Positions 52,206 to 62,246 of a stretch of 64,000 nucleotides of DNA are shown one piece after another. The DNA comes from Ramlibacter aurantiacus (GTDB taxonomy: Bacteria > Pseudomonadota > Gammaproteobacteria > Burkholderiales > Burkholderiaceae_C). The DNA lies in NCBI RefSeq assembly GCF_016722895.1, contig NZ_JAEQNA010000006.1, positions 62,001 through 126,000 on the forward strand, in the 5' to 3' direction. Both the position numbers and the translations under genes were made by a program. Each line of letters starts with the position of its first letter. The first letter of the stretch is position 1. The notes beneath the pieces are model-generated. The model was not told the DNA's origin and searched no databases. It worked only from the letters and a program-made list of their open reading frames with translations.

Positions 52206-53168
52206 CTAGAAGCTCACGACGTCCGCAAACAACTCCTCGGGCCTGTAGCGCCTGGCCGTGTAGGCCTGGTCGTGGCAATGCCTTGCAAATGCTTCCAGCG
52301 TTGGCGTGTTCTTCGGCAACCCGTAAGGCCAGCAATCGTCGCCAAACAGCCTTCGGGTTTCGGCTATCGCGTATTGCAGCGAGGGCAGCATGAACCTGGA
52401 ATGCCCGTCGAACATGCGCCCCGGGCTCGCCTCGTTCTTTGCCAGGTCGAACAGCTTGTAAAGGCTCTGCGCCACCCAGGGGTGCTTCTCATGGATGTGC
52501 CTCTTGAGGACCAGCACATGCCTGATCGGAAAGACCTTGGTCTTTTCGTAGAAGCGAATCTCTTCGCTCTTGTAGTCCTCGAATAGCCGCGCCACATGGG
52601 GCACGCGCTGGTAGGCCTGGGGGGGGCGTTCGGTGACGAGGGCATCGATCTCACCGGCCTGCAGCAGCTGCTCCAGGCTTTGCTGTCCTTCCAGAACCTG
52701 CAGGCGGGCCGAAGGGGGCAGCTTGTTCGGCGGCACCTTGTTTCGCGTGACCCATTGAATGGCGTCCAGGTCGACCTGGTACTCGTCACTCAGCAAGCCG
52801 CGCGCCCAGAGCGTGGTCGATCCAAAGTAGTTGCCGATGCCTACCCGCTTGCCTTCCAGGTCCCTGGCGTCCGTGATGCCGGAATTCTTGTTGATGTACA
52901 CGGTCGAGTGCCGGAACGACCGGGACAGGAAAATCGGCAAAGCGACCAAATCCGTGTGTCCCGCATCGAGCGCAATGACGTAGTTTGTCAACGGCATCTC
53001 GGCCACATCGAAGATGCGGTAGTGAATGGGTATCAGCCAGGCGCTGTCGTGATCGACGATCTCCCGCGTCACCAGGTCGATGCCCTCGGGCGCGAGTGTG
53101 CCGTCCAGCACGGCGCGGGTCCGGTCGTATCGGATGCACGCCAGGGACAAGGGGAGTTTGCGGGTCAC
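52206..53168 (-). CDS. 4,5-dihydroxyphthalate decarboxylase-like / binding-protein-fold protein (copy 1)
   Basis: The GTG at 53168 gives 320 residues. The pattern LSLACIRYDRTRAVLDGTLA, FDVAEMPLTNYVIALD, ALPIFLSRSFRHSTVYINKN, DLEGKRVGIGNYFGSTTLWA matches the 4,5-dihydroxyphthalate decarboxylase family, enzymes built on a periplasmic-binding-protein fold. There is no signal peptide, which favours an intracellular enzyme over a transporter subunit. It is paralogous to the gene at 54858-55844 and sits downstream of the phthalate-type oxygenase and RidA. Confidence 0.72.
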   Translation of the reverse strand: MTRKLPLSLACIRYDRTRAVLDGTLAPEGIDLVTREIVDHDSAWLIPIHYRIFDVAEMPLTNYVIALDAGHTDLVALPIFLSRSFRHSTVYINKNSGITDARDLEGKRVGIGNYFGSTTLWARGLLSDEYQVDLDAIQWVTRNKVPPNKLPPSARLQVLEGQQSLEQLLQAGEIDALVTERPPQAYQRVPHVARLFEDYKSEEIRFYEKTKVFPIRHVLVLKRHIHEKHPWVAQSLYKLFDLAKNEASPGRMFDGHSRFMLPSLQYAIAETRRLFGDDCWPYGLPKNTPTLEAFARHCHDQAYTARRYRPEELFADVVSF

Positions 53169-53191
53169 GCCGGGAGCTCCTTGGGGCCGCG

Positions 53192-53569
53192 TCAGCCGAT
53201 ACGGGCGATCACATCGATCTCGACGTTGAAGGTGAACAGCAGCTTGGCGCCCACCAGCGTTCGCACCGGATACGGCTCCTTGAAGTATTCCTTGTAGACC
53301 TCGTTGAATGCCGCGAAGTCGTCGAGGTCGGTGAGGTACACCGTGACCTTCACCACGTCGGCCAGGCTCGACTGGCACTCGCCCAGGATCCACTTGACGT
53401 TGTCGAGTACCTGCCGGGTCTGCGTGGCGATGTCGCCCTCGATGAACTTTCCAGTGTGCAGGTCCATCGGGGTCTGGCCCGACACATAGAGCGTGTCGCC
53501 ACAGCGGATGGCCGTGGTCAACGGCGGGCCTGCCTTCTTGCCGCTGGGCAGGTTGATGAAGTCTCGCAT
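53192..53569 (-). CDS. RidA family protein (enamine/imine deaminase)
   Basis: A 125-residue RidA/YjgF/UK114 protein: IRCGDTLYVSGQTPMD, TRQVLDNVKWILGECQSSLA, VVKVTVYLTDLDDFAAFNEV and the C-terminal PVRTLVGAKLLFTFNVEIDV, which carries the Arg and Glu of the RidA active site. RidA proteins hydrolyse reactive enamines or imines to ketones and ammonia. Their presence between an oxygenase and a decarboxylase-like gene hints at a nitrogen-containing or enamine intermediate. Confidence 0.83.
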   Translation of the reverse strand: MRDFINLPSGKKAGPPLTTAIRCGDTLYVSGQTPMDLHTGKFIEGDIATQTRQVLDNVKWILGECQSSLADVVKVTVYLTDLDDFAAFNEVYKEYFKEPYPVRTLVGAKLLFTFNVEIDVIARIG

Positions 53570-53581
53570 CGTCGTTGCCTC

Positions 53582-54826
53582 CTAGTTGTCCGCGCCGACG
53601 GTGGCGCCACTGACCATCTGAACGATCTCGTCGATATTCGGGGCGTAGCGGTAGTCCCGGCTGGCCGTGTGGTTCAGGAACGCCCCGGGCGGCAAGCCGT
53701 GCCGGTTTTCCTCGACCGGCAGGTGAATCGGCACGGGCTGCCTGAACACGCACATCGGGTCCTCGCCCCTGGCGACCTTGTCGCTCTCCCGAATCAGCAT
53801 CCGGCGGTATTGCACGATGCCGCGATCGGTGGTGCCCAGGAGCTCTTGCGTTCGGTCGTTGATGGCGCCTTGCGACTCCCACAGCATGATGTCCTGGCCA
53901 TCGACGTAGTCCTTGATGTATTGGCCGTGGCTGTCCCGGGTCGGCACTTCGTAAGACGTCGTCGGGTAATGGTCTGGAATGTCCACGCCATCGGCCGGGC
54001 GGAAGCAGTTGTACCAATAGTGAAGCGTCGTCACGTCGTCCACCGGAACGCGGATCTGGAACTGGTGGACCCGGGTGTCCCCCACGAGGAGCATGTTCGG
54101 GAAGATCATGGGATGACCTGTCGTCCAGTCGGAGGACTCTTCCTCTTTCTGTCCCTCCAGCAGCCGCTTCTTGATGATCCCGTACTCGAATTCCTCGAAC
54201 GCGATCTTGACGTGGCGCTTGGCGAACGTGTCGAAGGGCGGCTCGCTGCGGCCGTACTCCTGGATCGAGAAGTGCCCATGCAGCCATTCCACGTGCACCG
54301 GGTCCATGGAGTTCTCCATGATCTGCAGCCAGTTCACGCCCACGGTGGCGTAGCCGATCGTCTTGACCACATTGCCTTCTTCGAACACCTCGAACCTGGG
54401 GAATTCGGGTGCCGGTGCGGGCCCCAGGTAGGCGAACAACAGGCCGCCTTTTTCGATGACGGGATAGGCCTTGATCTCGATGCGCGAGGTCGACGTGCCG
54501 CCTTCGGGCTCGCACGGCCGGTCCAGGCACTTCCCGCGTTCGTTGAACTGCCACCCGTGGTAGGCGCAGCGAATGCCCTCGCGCTGGATGATCCCGTGCT
54601 CCAGGGAAGCGCCGCGGTGCCTGCAGGTCTTGTCGATCAGCCCGAGGGTGCCGGACTGGTCGCGATAGAGCACCAGCTCTTCGCCCAGGATCTTCACCTT
54701 CTTGATGCGCGCCACCTCGAACTCCGAGCTCAGTGCGACGGGGTGCCAATAGCGACGCAGCAACTCACCCATGCGGGTGCCTTTGCCCACGCGGGTGAGG
54801 GTCTCGTTCTGTTCGGGGGTGGTCAT
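53582..54826 (-). CDS. Rieske oxygenase, phthalate 4,5-dioxygenase type (alpha-only)
   Basis: A 414-residue Rieske protein. The [2Fe-2S] ligands are Cys68, His70, Cys87 and His90 (KTCRHRGASLEHG, CAYHGWQF). The mononuclear iron site is NSMDPVHVEWLHG (Asp175, His178, His183). The N-terminus (LTRVGKGTRMGELLRRYWHP) and lack of a beta subunit match phthalate 4,5-dioxygenase and other group I, alpha3-type oxygenases. A reductase is missing from the operon. The decarboxylase-like genes on both sides support a carboxylated aromatic substrate; which one is unknown. Confidence 0.85.
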   Translation of the reverse strand: MTTPEQNETLTRVGKGTRMGELLRRYWHPVALSSEFEVARIKKVKILGEELVLYRDQSGTLGLIDKTCRHRGASLEHGIIQREGIRCAYHGWQFNERGKCLDRPCEPEGGTSTSRIEIKAYPVIEKGGLLFAYLGPAPAPEFPRFEVFEEGNVVKTIGYATVGVNWLQIMENSMDPVHVEWLHGHFSIQEYGRSEPPFDTFAKRHVKIAFEEFEYGIIKKRLLEGQKEEESSDWTTGHPMIFPNMLLVGDTRVHQFQIRVPVDDVTTLHYWYNCFRPADGVDIPDHYPTTSYEVPTRDSHGQYIKDYVDGQDIMLWESQGAINDRTQELLGTTDRGIVQYRRMLIRESDKVARGEDPMCVFRQPVPIHLPVEENRHGLPPGAFLNHTASRDYRYAPNIDEIVQMVSGATVGADN

Positions 54827-54857
54827 TCGGCGCGATTCCTTTGCTTGTCCGGCTCGA

Positions 54858-55844
54858 TCAGCAGAGCGCCTCGTTCAAGTCGGGGATGAATGCCTGTTCC
54901 AGCGACAGCCCGGACTTGACCAGGCCCTGTTCGCGGCAATACCGGATCAATGTCTCGATTTCTGGCTTGTTGTTCGACAGGCCATAAATCCACGGGTCCC
55001 GCTTGAACACAGCCTGTGTCTCCTCGACGTAGGCGTGCAGAAGGGGCAGGGTGTACTTCAAGTGCCCGTCGAGAGCCATGGCGGACAAAGGGGCCGCTTG
55101 CTTGGCTTGGCAGAAAGCGTCGTACAGGCTCTGGGCCACCCACGGGTGTTGCTGATGAATGTGCCGCTTCAGCACCACCGTGTGAATGATCGGGAACAGC
55201 TTGAACTGGCGGTAGAAAGCAAGCTCTTCTTCATGGAAGTCGGCGAACAGCGGGACGATGCGGGGATCCCCAGCCTGGAACAAACGAGGTGGCTGGCCGG
55301 CGTTGATGAGGGCGTCGATCTCTCCCTCGACCAGCCATTGGTCCAGCGGTTTCTGCCGCGACAGGATCGTCACCTTGACGTCTGCGGGCAGCGAAATGCT
55401 CATGCCCTTGAGGGACAGCTCGAACAGGTGCCACCGAATGTCAGAGGGTGACACGCCGTACTGATGCTGCAGGAAGCCCCGGACCCACACCGGCGTGGTC
55501 GGGTCGTAGAAGGCCATGCCGACCTTCTTGCCCTTCAGGTCCTGCGGCGTGTGGATGCCCGAGGCGGGGTTCACGAACAGGTTGGCGTGGCGGAAACCCC
55601 GTGACAGAAAGACGGGCAGGGCGATCAGGTCGGTGTTGCCCTGGTCGAGCTGGATCAGGTAGTTGGAGATCGACATCTCCGAGACGTCGAAGAGGTGGTT
55701 GCGCGTCTTGCGCCATGACCAATAGGGATCGTCATCGCCGAACGGCAGCACGTTCAGGTTGATGCCGGCCGGTTGCACCCCACCGTCGTACAGGGCGTAG
55801 GTCCGGTCGGACGGCAGGCAGGACAGGGACAGCTCGAGGGCCAT
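54858..55844 (-). CDS. 4,5-dihydroxyphthalate decarboxylase-like / binding-protein-fold protein (copy 2)
   Basis: A 328-residue paralogue of the protein at 52206-53168: LSLSCLPSDRTYALYDGGVQ, FDVSEMSISNYLIQLDQGN, ALPVFLSRGFRHANLFVNPA, DLKGKKVGMAFYDPTTPVWV. There is again no signal peptide. The two differ substantially, so they may act on different intermediates or form a heteromer. It precedes the Rieske gene by 31 bases and begins 3 bases after a 16-codon open frame. Confidence 0.72.
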   Translation of the reverse strand: MALELSLSCLPSDRTYALYDGGVQPAGINLNVLPFGDDDPYWSWRKTRNHLFDVSEMSISNYLIQLDQGNTDLIALPVFLSRGFRHANLFVNPASGIHTPQDLKGKKVGMAFYDPTTPVWVRGFLQHQYGVSPSDIRWHLFELSLKGMSISLPADVKVTILSRQKPLDQWLVEGEIDALINAGQPPRLFQAGDPRIVPLFADFHEEELAFYRQFKLFPIIHTVVLKRHIHQQHPWVAQSLYDAFCQAKQAAPLSAMALDGHLKYTLPLLHAYVEETQAVFKRDPWIYGLSNNKPEIETLIRYCREQGLVKSGLSLEQAFIPDLNEALC

Positions 55845-55847
55845 CGA

Positions 55848-55898
55848 TCAGCTTCCCGCCTGGCACTGGGCGCAAGCGCCGTATCGAACCAGCTTCAA
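55848..55898 (-). CDS. 16-codon leader ORF or relic of a FAH-family gene start
   Basis: A TTG start preceded by AGGAAGGAAAAGCC encodes (M)KLVRYGACAQCQAGS and stops 3 bases before the next ATG. KLVRYG is the usual opening of FAH-family proteins, so this may be the decayed beginning of such a gene. Alternatively it is a translated, Cys-x2-Cys leader peptide coupled to the operon. The 283-base spacer (55845-56127) otherwise holds no gene. Confidence 0.35.
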   Translation of the reverse strand: MKLVRYGACAQCQAGS

Positions 55899-56127
55899 GG
55901 CTTTTCCTTCCTGGATGCTTGAGCCAACAAATTCCTGTGGCGACTTACCAGGCAACCGCGCGGCGCGCGCCCACCGTTGGAATGGGTGCCACAACGGGTG
56001 CAGCTGCCACAGGGGTGTTCAGGTGCATTCTCGAAGTGGGCCGCGAGCCCGGTCCAATATCGATTGGCCCGCCTCTTAGTCGTGGCACGAATCACTGCGC
56101 GGGGCGCCCGCCGCGCGAAGCAGGGCC

Positions 56128-57024
56128 TCAGCCGATGGGAGACACGGCAGCCACTTCGGTGGCGACGTCCACAAAAAGCTGCGTGACGGGAGACGCATTC
56201 GCGCGCCGCCAGACCACGCCGACCATCGATCGGGGCGAGTCCACCAGGGTCTTGTAGACCACGGTCTTGTGGTCGGCGTGGCGCACCGCATCGGGCACCA
56301 GCGTGACGCCCATTCCGGCGCCCGCCAGCGCCACCGCCGAATTGGCGGATGAACTGATGTCCAGGACCGTGGGCTTGAAGCCGCCCACGTGTTCGCAAAT
56401 GGTCTGGACCGAATCGAACAACCCCGCCGGATGGCGGCTCGGGGTCAGGAAGACCTCGTCTTTCAAGTCGCGCAACCGCAGCTTGCTCTTGCCGGCCAGG
56501 CGGTGCTTGTGCGGCAGCACGGCCACCAGCGATTCCTCGTAGAGCTCCCTGGACACCAGCTCCGAGTGCGACACCGGCAGGCGGATGATCGCCACATCGA
56601 CGAAGCCGCGGATCAAGGCCTCCACCTGCCGCGCGAAGGGCTGCTCCAGCAGCTTGATGGTGACCGTGGGGTATCGCTCGGCGAAGATGCGCACCACCTC
56701 GGGCACGAGGCGGTGACTGGTCGTGTAGCTGCAGCCCACGCTGAGACTGCCGCGCTCGCCCTCCGAGATCAGGCGCGTTCGGGCGAAGATTTCGCTCAGC
56801 TCGTCGATCCAGGGGGACAGGTGTTCATACATGTCCCGGCCCGCGTTGGTCAGCGTCACCGACCGCTTGTTGCGCACGAAGAGCTGCGCGCCGATCTCTT
56901 CTTCCAGCTGCCGGATCTGCTGACTCAGCGGCGGCTGCGACATGTTGAGGCGAAGGGCCGCACGGCTGAAGTGCAGTTCTTCCGCCACCGCCATGAAATA
57001 CCGCAGATGCCGCAGCTCGATCAT
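56128..57024 (-). CDS. LysR family transcriptional regulator
   Basis: The ATG at 57024 gives 298 residues (MIELRHLRYFMAVAEELHFS), the canonical start of the BenM/CatM-like branch. The helix-turn-helix is AALRLNMSQPPLSQQIRQLE. It follows an SDR gene by 8 bases on the same strand, so it is co-transcribed with that SDR. It lies upstream of the Rieske/decarboxylase operon, which it may also control. Confidence 0.87.
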   Translation of the reverse strand: MIELRHLRYFMAVAEELHFSRAALRLNMSQPPLSQQIRQLEEEIGAQLFVRNKRSVTLTNAGRDMYEHLSPWIDELSEIFARTRLISEGERGSLSVGCSYTTSHRLVPEVVRIFAERYPTVTIKLLEQPFARQVEALIRGFVDVAIIRLPVSHSELVSRELYEESLVAVLPHKHRLAGKSKLRLRDLKDEVFLTPSRHPAGLFDSVQTICEHVGGFKPTVLDISSSANSAVALAGAGMGVTLVPDAVRHADHKTVVYKTLVDSPRSMVGVVWRRANASPVTQLFVDVATEVAAVSPIG

Positions 57025-57032
57025 GCGAGCGG

Positions 57033-57788
57033 TCAGGGCATGAACTGCCCGCCGTTGACTTCGATCACCTGGCCCGTGACATAGCTCGACAGCTGTGCCG
57101 AGGCGAGATAGATGAACGCGCCCACGCACTCGTCCACCGTGCCCACGCGCCCCATGGGAATGCCTTGGCGCAGCGCTTCGAGTTGTTGCGGCGTCGAGAA
57201 CTTGTCGTGCAGGGGCGTCTGGATCACGCCGGGGGCGACTGCGTTGACACGGATGTTGCGGCTCACCAGTTCACGCGCCATGGCCTTGGTCGCCACGCTG
57301 ATGTAGCCCTTGGAGCCGGCGTACAGCATGGCACCGGGTCCGCCGCCGGTGCGCGCGGCCACGCTGGTCAGGTTGATGATGCTGCCGCCGTCCTTCATGT
57401 GCCCCACCGCGTGCTTGGTGCACATCAAGGTGGAGCGCACGTTCAGGTTGATGATCTCGTCGAACAACTCGTCGGTGATCTCGGTGACTGGCACGCGCGG
57501 CACCATCGAGCCGGCGTTGTTGATCAACACGTCGAGCCGCCCCCAGCGGGTGGCCGCCTCGGTCACCACCCGCTCGCAGTGCGCGCTCTGGCGCAGGTCG
57601 CCCTGCAGCGCGAAGGCGTCGCCCCCGGACTTCACGATGTCGGCGACCACCTCGTCGGCGGCCGACCTGGAGCTGTTGTAGTGCACCGCCACCCTGGCAC
57701 CGAGTGCGCCCAGTGCCCGGGCGCACCCGGCACCGATGCCAGTGGAGGCGCCCGTGATCAAGACGGCCTTGCCCTTGAGATCGTTCAT
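57033..57788 (-). CDS. SDR family oxidoreductase
   Basis: From the ATG at 57788 the protein has 251 residues: KAVLITGASTGIGAGCARAL, NNAGSM, INLTSVAARTGG, the active-site YAGSKGYISVATKAM, and PGVIQTPLHDKF. It is a classical SDR of the FabG-like type with all catalytic residues. It heads a two-gene unit with the LysR regulator and is separated from thiC by a strong palindrome. Confidence 0.83.
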   Translation of the reverse strand: MNDLKGKAVLITGASTGIGAGCARALGALGARVAVHYNSSRSAADEVVADIVKSGGDAFALQGDLRQSAHCERVVTEAATRWGRLDVLINNAGSMVPRVPVTEITDELFDEIINLNVRSTLMCTKHAVGHMKDGGSIINLTSVAARTGGGPGAMLYAGSKGYISVATKAMARELVSRNIRVNAVAPGVIQTPLHDKFSTPQQLEALRQGIPMGRVGTVDECVGAFIYLASAQLSSYVTGQVIEVNGGQFMP

Positions 57789-57822
57789 GAGGGGTGTCCT
57801 TTTGACGGGGTGTGAAGCGGGA

Positions 57823-57847
57823 CCCGCCCCATGGGCCATGGGGCGGG
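57823..57847 (-). terminator. GC-rich palindrome downstream of thiC
   Basis: CCCGCCCCATGG and CCATGGGGCGGG around one central G form a 12-bp inverted repeat between the thiC stop (57866) and the SDR start (57788). There is no U-tract. It could terminate thiC transcription or be an operator of the SDR-LysR unit. Confidence 0.45.
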
Positions 57848-57865
57848 CGTATGGCTGCACAAAGT

Positions 57866-59749
<1,884 letters not shown>

Positions 59750-59750
59750 T

Positions 59751-59845
59751 CAGCTCTCCTTACGCCGGTACGAACCGGTTCAAGTTCACGGGTTTGGTCT
59801 TGCCATCTCAGCGAATGCGGCCTCTGGCCGCTCGCACCCCGGAGC
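59751..59845 (-). ncRNA. TPP riboswitch (THI element) upstream of thiC
   Basis: On the minus strand the conserved parts appear in order: CCGGGGTGC at the 5' side, GCTGAGATGGC (the CTGAGA core), ACCCGTGAACTTGAACCGG and TTCGTACCGGCGTAAGGAGA. The aptamer ends about 75 bases before the thiC ATG. Binding of thiamine pyrophosphate would shut down thiC expression. Confidence 0.93.
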
Positions 59846-59918
59846 GGGGCCAACTGTACACAGGAAACACAGAGCCTTCGTGGCAATCCTGGCGTGGGCG
59901 GCGGCCATCGTCAAAGGC

Positions 59919-60698
59919 TCAGACCACGCCCCGGTACGACCCGCCGTCCACCTGCAGGTTCTGCCCCGAGATGAAGCCTGCCTGCGCCGAGCACAGGTAG
60001 GCGCAGGCGCTGGCGAATTCCTCCGGGGTACCCATGCGCCTGGCCGCGATGCTGTCGGCGAAGCGCTGGCGCGCCTCCTCCAGCGTGATGTGGTGCTGCG
60101 CCATCAGTTGCTCGGCCAGGTCGCGCTGGCGCGGGGTGTCGATGCGTTCGGGCAGCAGGTTGTTGATGGTCACGTTGTCCGGGGCCACCTCGATCGACAG
60201 CGCCTTCGAGAAACCCGTCAGTGCGGTGCGGGCCGCGCTGGAAAGCGACTGGTGCACGCGCGGCGACTTGACCATGGCCGAGGTGATGTTCACGATGCGC
60301 CCGAACCGGCGCGCGCGCATGCCGGGCACATAGCGGCGGATGAAGAGGGCATGGGGAATCATGTTGCTCTCGAACGCGCCCACCCAGGCGTCGTGGTCCC
60401 ACTCCTCCAGCTTGCCGGGCTTGGGGCCCTGGTTGTTGGTCACCAGGATGTCGACCTCGGGAACGGCCGCGAACACGGCGGCGCGGCCGGCCTCGGTGGT
60501 GATGTCGGCGGCCACGGTGCGCGCCGGCCGGCCGGTGGCCTGCAGCACCTCGGCGGCCGCGGCCTGCAGGCGGCCTTCGTCGCGCGAGTTGAGCCACACG
60601 TCCACGCCCTCGGCCGCGAGCGCCTTGGCGCAGGCCAGGCCCAGGCCGCTCGATGAAGCCATGATGAAGGCGGTGCGCCCGGCAATTCCCAAGTCCAC
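59919..60698 (-). CDS. Atypical SDR with substituted active site
   Basis: I prefer the GTG at 60698 (259 residues), preceded by GGAG at proper spacing, over the ATG at 60740. The Rossmann motif is degenerate (MASSSGLG in place of TGxxxGxG). In the active site Ser140 remains, but the expected Tyr and Lys are Ser153 and Arg157 (SLSSAARTAL). NNQGP replaces NNAG. A known SDR subgroup carries such changes; its chemistry is unclear. It ends the third Rieske operon. Confidence 0.78.
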   Translation of the reverse strand: MDLGIAGRTAFIMASSSGLGLACAKALAAEGVDVWLNSRDEGRLQAAAAEVLQATGRPARTVAADITTEAGRAAVFAAVPEVDILVTNNQGPKPGKLEEWDHDAWVGAFESNMIPHALFIRRYVPGMRARRFGRIVNITSAMVKSPRVHQSLSSAARTALTGFSKALSIEVAPDNVTINNLLPERIDTPRQRDLAEQLMAQHHITLEEARQRFADSIAARRMGTPEEFASACAYLCSAQAGFISGQNLQVDGGSYRGVV

Positions 60699-60753
60699 GA
60701 TGTGTCTCCAGTCGTCGTTGCGATAGGGCGCGTTGTACACCCGTCCGCGGTCG

Positions 60754-61497
60754 CTATCGTCGCACCAGGTTCACGCTGCTTCCCCCGTCGACCGGAATGC
60801 ACAGCCCCGTGAGCCAGCCCGCGTTCGGCGACAGCAGGAACGCCACCAGCGCCGACACGTCTTCCGGTTCACCCACGCGACCCAGCGGGTACTCGCGCGC
60901 GCGGGCGGCCATCAGCGCCTGGTAGTCGCCGTCGCTCATGCCCGCCGCTTGCCAGATCTCGCTGCGCACCAGAGCGGGGGAGATCGCGTTGACGCGGACC
61001 CCGTCGGCCGCCAGCTCGATGGACATGGCGCGGGTCAGCGCCTCGATGGCGCCCTTGGTCGCGGCATAGATCGACACTCCGGGCACGGGGTGCTGGCCGA
61101 GCGTGGAGCTGAAGTTGACGATGCTGCCGCGCGTGGCCTTCAAGGCCGCGATCGACGCGCGAATGACGTGGATGGTGCCGCGCAGGTTGATGTCGATCTG
61201 CGAGTCGATGTGCGCCAGCGACTGATCCTGCAGGAGTCCCCGGTGCACGATGCCGGCGCAGTTCACCACCGCGTCCAGGCGGCCGTGGCTTTGCAGCAGT
61301 TGCGCCATGGCTCGGTCGACGGCGCCGGCGTCGGCCACGTCGCAGGCGAGCACGTCGCATCCGCCAGGCAGCCGCTCACGAAGGACCTGCTCCCGCCGCG
61401 CCAGGCCGACCACCTGCCAGCCATCGCCGCAGAGGCGCTGGGCCACGGCCAGTCCGATGCCGGATCCGGCGCCGGTCACCAGCGCGACGGGCTTCAT
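60754..61497 (-). CDS. SDR family oxidoreductase, probable dihydrodiol dehydrogenase
   Basis: The ATG at 61497 overlaps the GntR stop (ATGA) and gives 247 residues. VALVTGAGSGIGLAVAQRLC, NCAGIVHRGL, VNFSSTLGQHPVPG and the active-site YAATKGAIEALTRAM are complete, in contrast to the neighbour at 59919. In an operon with a two-subunit Rieske oxygenase it is the likely diol dehydrogenase. Confidence 0.83.
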   Translation of the reverse strand: MKPVALVTGAGSGIGLAVAQRLCGDGWQVVGLARREQVLRERLPGGCDVLACDVADAGAVDRAMAQLLQSHGRLDAVVNCAGIVHRGLLQDQSLAHIDSQIDINLRGTIHVIRASIAALKATRGSIVNFSSTLGQHPVPGVSIYAATKGAIEALTRAMSIELAADGVRVNAISPALVRSEIWQAAGMSDGDYQALMAARAREYPLGRVGEPEDVSALVAFLLSPNAGWLTGLCIPVDGGSSVNLVRR

Positions 61498-62231
61498 GGC
61501 GCCATGACCTGCTTGGGTTCCGCGGCGACGGCCGCTCTCGCGCGGCCGCGGCGCGGCGCGGCGGCTGCCTGCCGCTGTTCCAGGAAGGCGATCACGCCAT
61601 CGCCAGCACTCATCACGTGGTCGCGCACGCACAGTTCCAGCAACTGCGCGTTCTTGCTGCGGATCGCGTCCATCATGGTTTCATGCTCGAACCCGCTCAT
61701 CTCGGTGGCCTTGTAGACATCGATGTAGAGCAGCAGGTGGGGCTGCAACGCGTCGCGCATGCGGCGGATGTCGCCGGCCAGGCGCGGCCGACTGGCGTGG
61801 GCCACGATGAAGTCGTGGAACTCGTTGTGCCGCTGGATCCAGAGCTTCACGTCGCCGCGCGCCCGGTCCATGCGCTGGCGCAGCGTCTCCAGCTCCACCA
61901 GGTCGTCTGCCGTGAGGTGGGGCAGGGCGAGCCGCGCGGCCAGGGCCTCGAGCACGGCCCGCATCTCGAACAGCTCGGACACTTCGGCGGGGGTCAGCTC
62001 GGTGACGACGGCGCCGCGGTTGGGCCGGATGGTCACCAGCCCTTCGGCGTCGAGCTGTCGCAAGGCCTCGCGCGCGGGCATGCGGCTGATGCCCAGTTCA
62101 TCGCCGATGTCGGCGGGGTTGATGCGCTCGCCGCCCGCGAACTCGCCGGACAGGATCTTGTTGCGGATGTGGCCGTAGGCCTGCCAGTAGGCCTGCGTCG
62201 CGGTGGAGGGGTCCGTGGAATGGGATGGCAT
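61494..62231 (-). CDS. GntR family regulator, FadR/FCD subfamily
   Basis: A 245-residue protein: winged helix (IRNKILSGEFAGGERINPAD, LGISRMPAREALRQLDAEGL) then the all-helical FCD ligand domain (LFEMRAVLEALAARLALPHL, HNEFHDFIVAHASRPRLAGD). The C-terminal tail is basic and Ala-rich. Regulators of this type respond to organic acids. It is embedded in, and co-transcribed with, the Rieske operon it presumably controls. Confidence 0.87.
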   Translation of the reverse strand: MPSHSTDPSTATQAYWQAYGHIRNKILSGEFAGGERINPADIGDELGISRMPAREALRQLDAEGLVTIRPNRGAVVTELTPAEVSELFEMRAVLEALAARLALPHLTADDLVELETLRQRMDRARGDVKLWIQRHNEFHDFIVAHASRPRLAGDIRRMRDALQPHLLLYIDVYKATEMSGFEHETMMDAIRSKNAQLLELCVRDHVMSAGDGVIAFLEQRQAAAAPRRGRARAAVAAEPKQVMAP

Positions 62232-62246
62232 GGGGTGGGGGGCGCT

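Noticed and set aside
52206-55844. Calling both proteins ABC-transporter nitrate/taurine binding proteins
   Set aside because: No signal peptides and no ABC permease or ATPase nearby; the sequence pattern fits the dihydroxyphthalate decarboxylase family, although the fold is the same.
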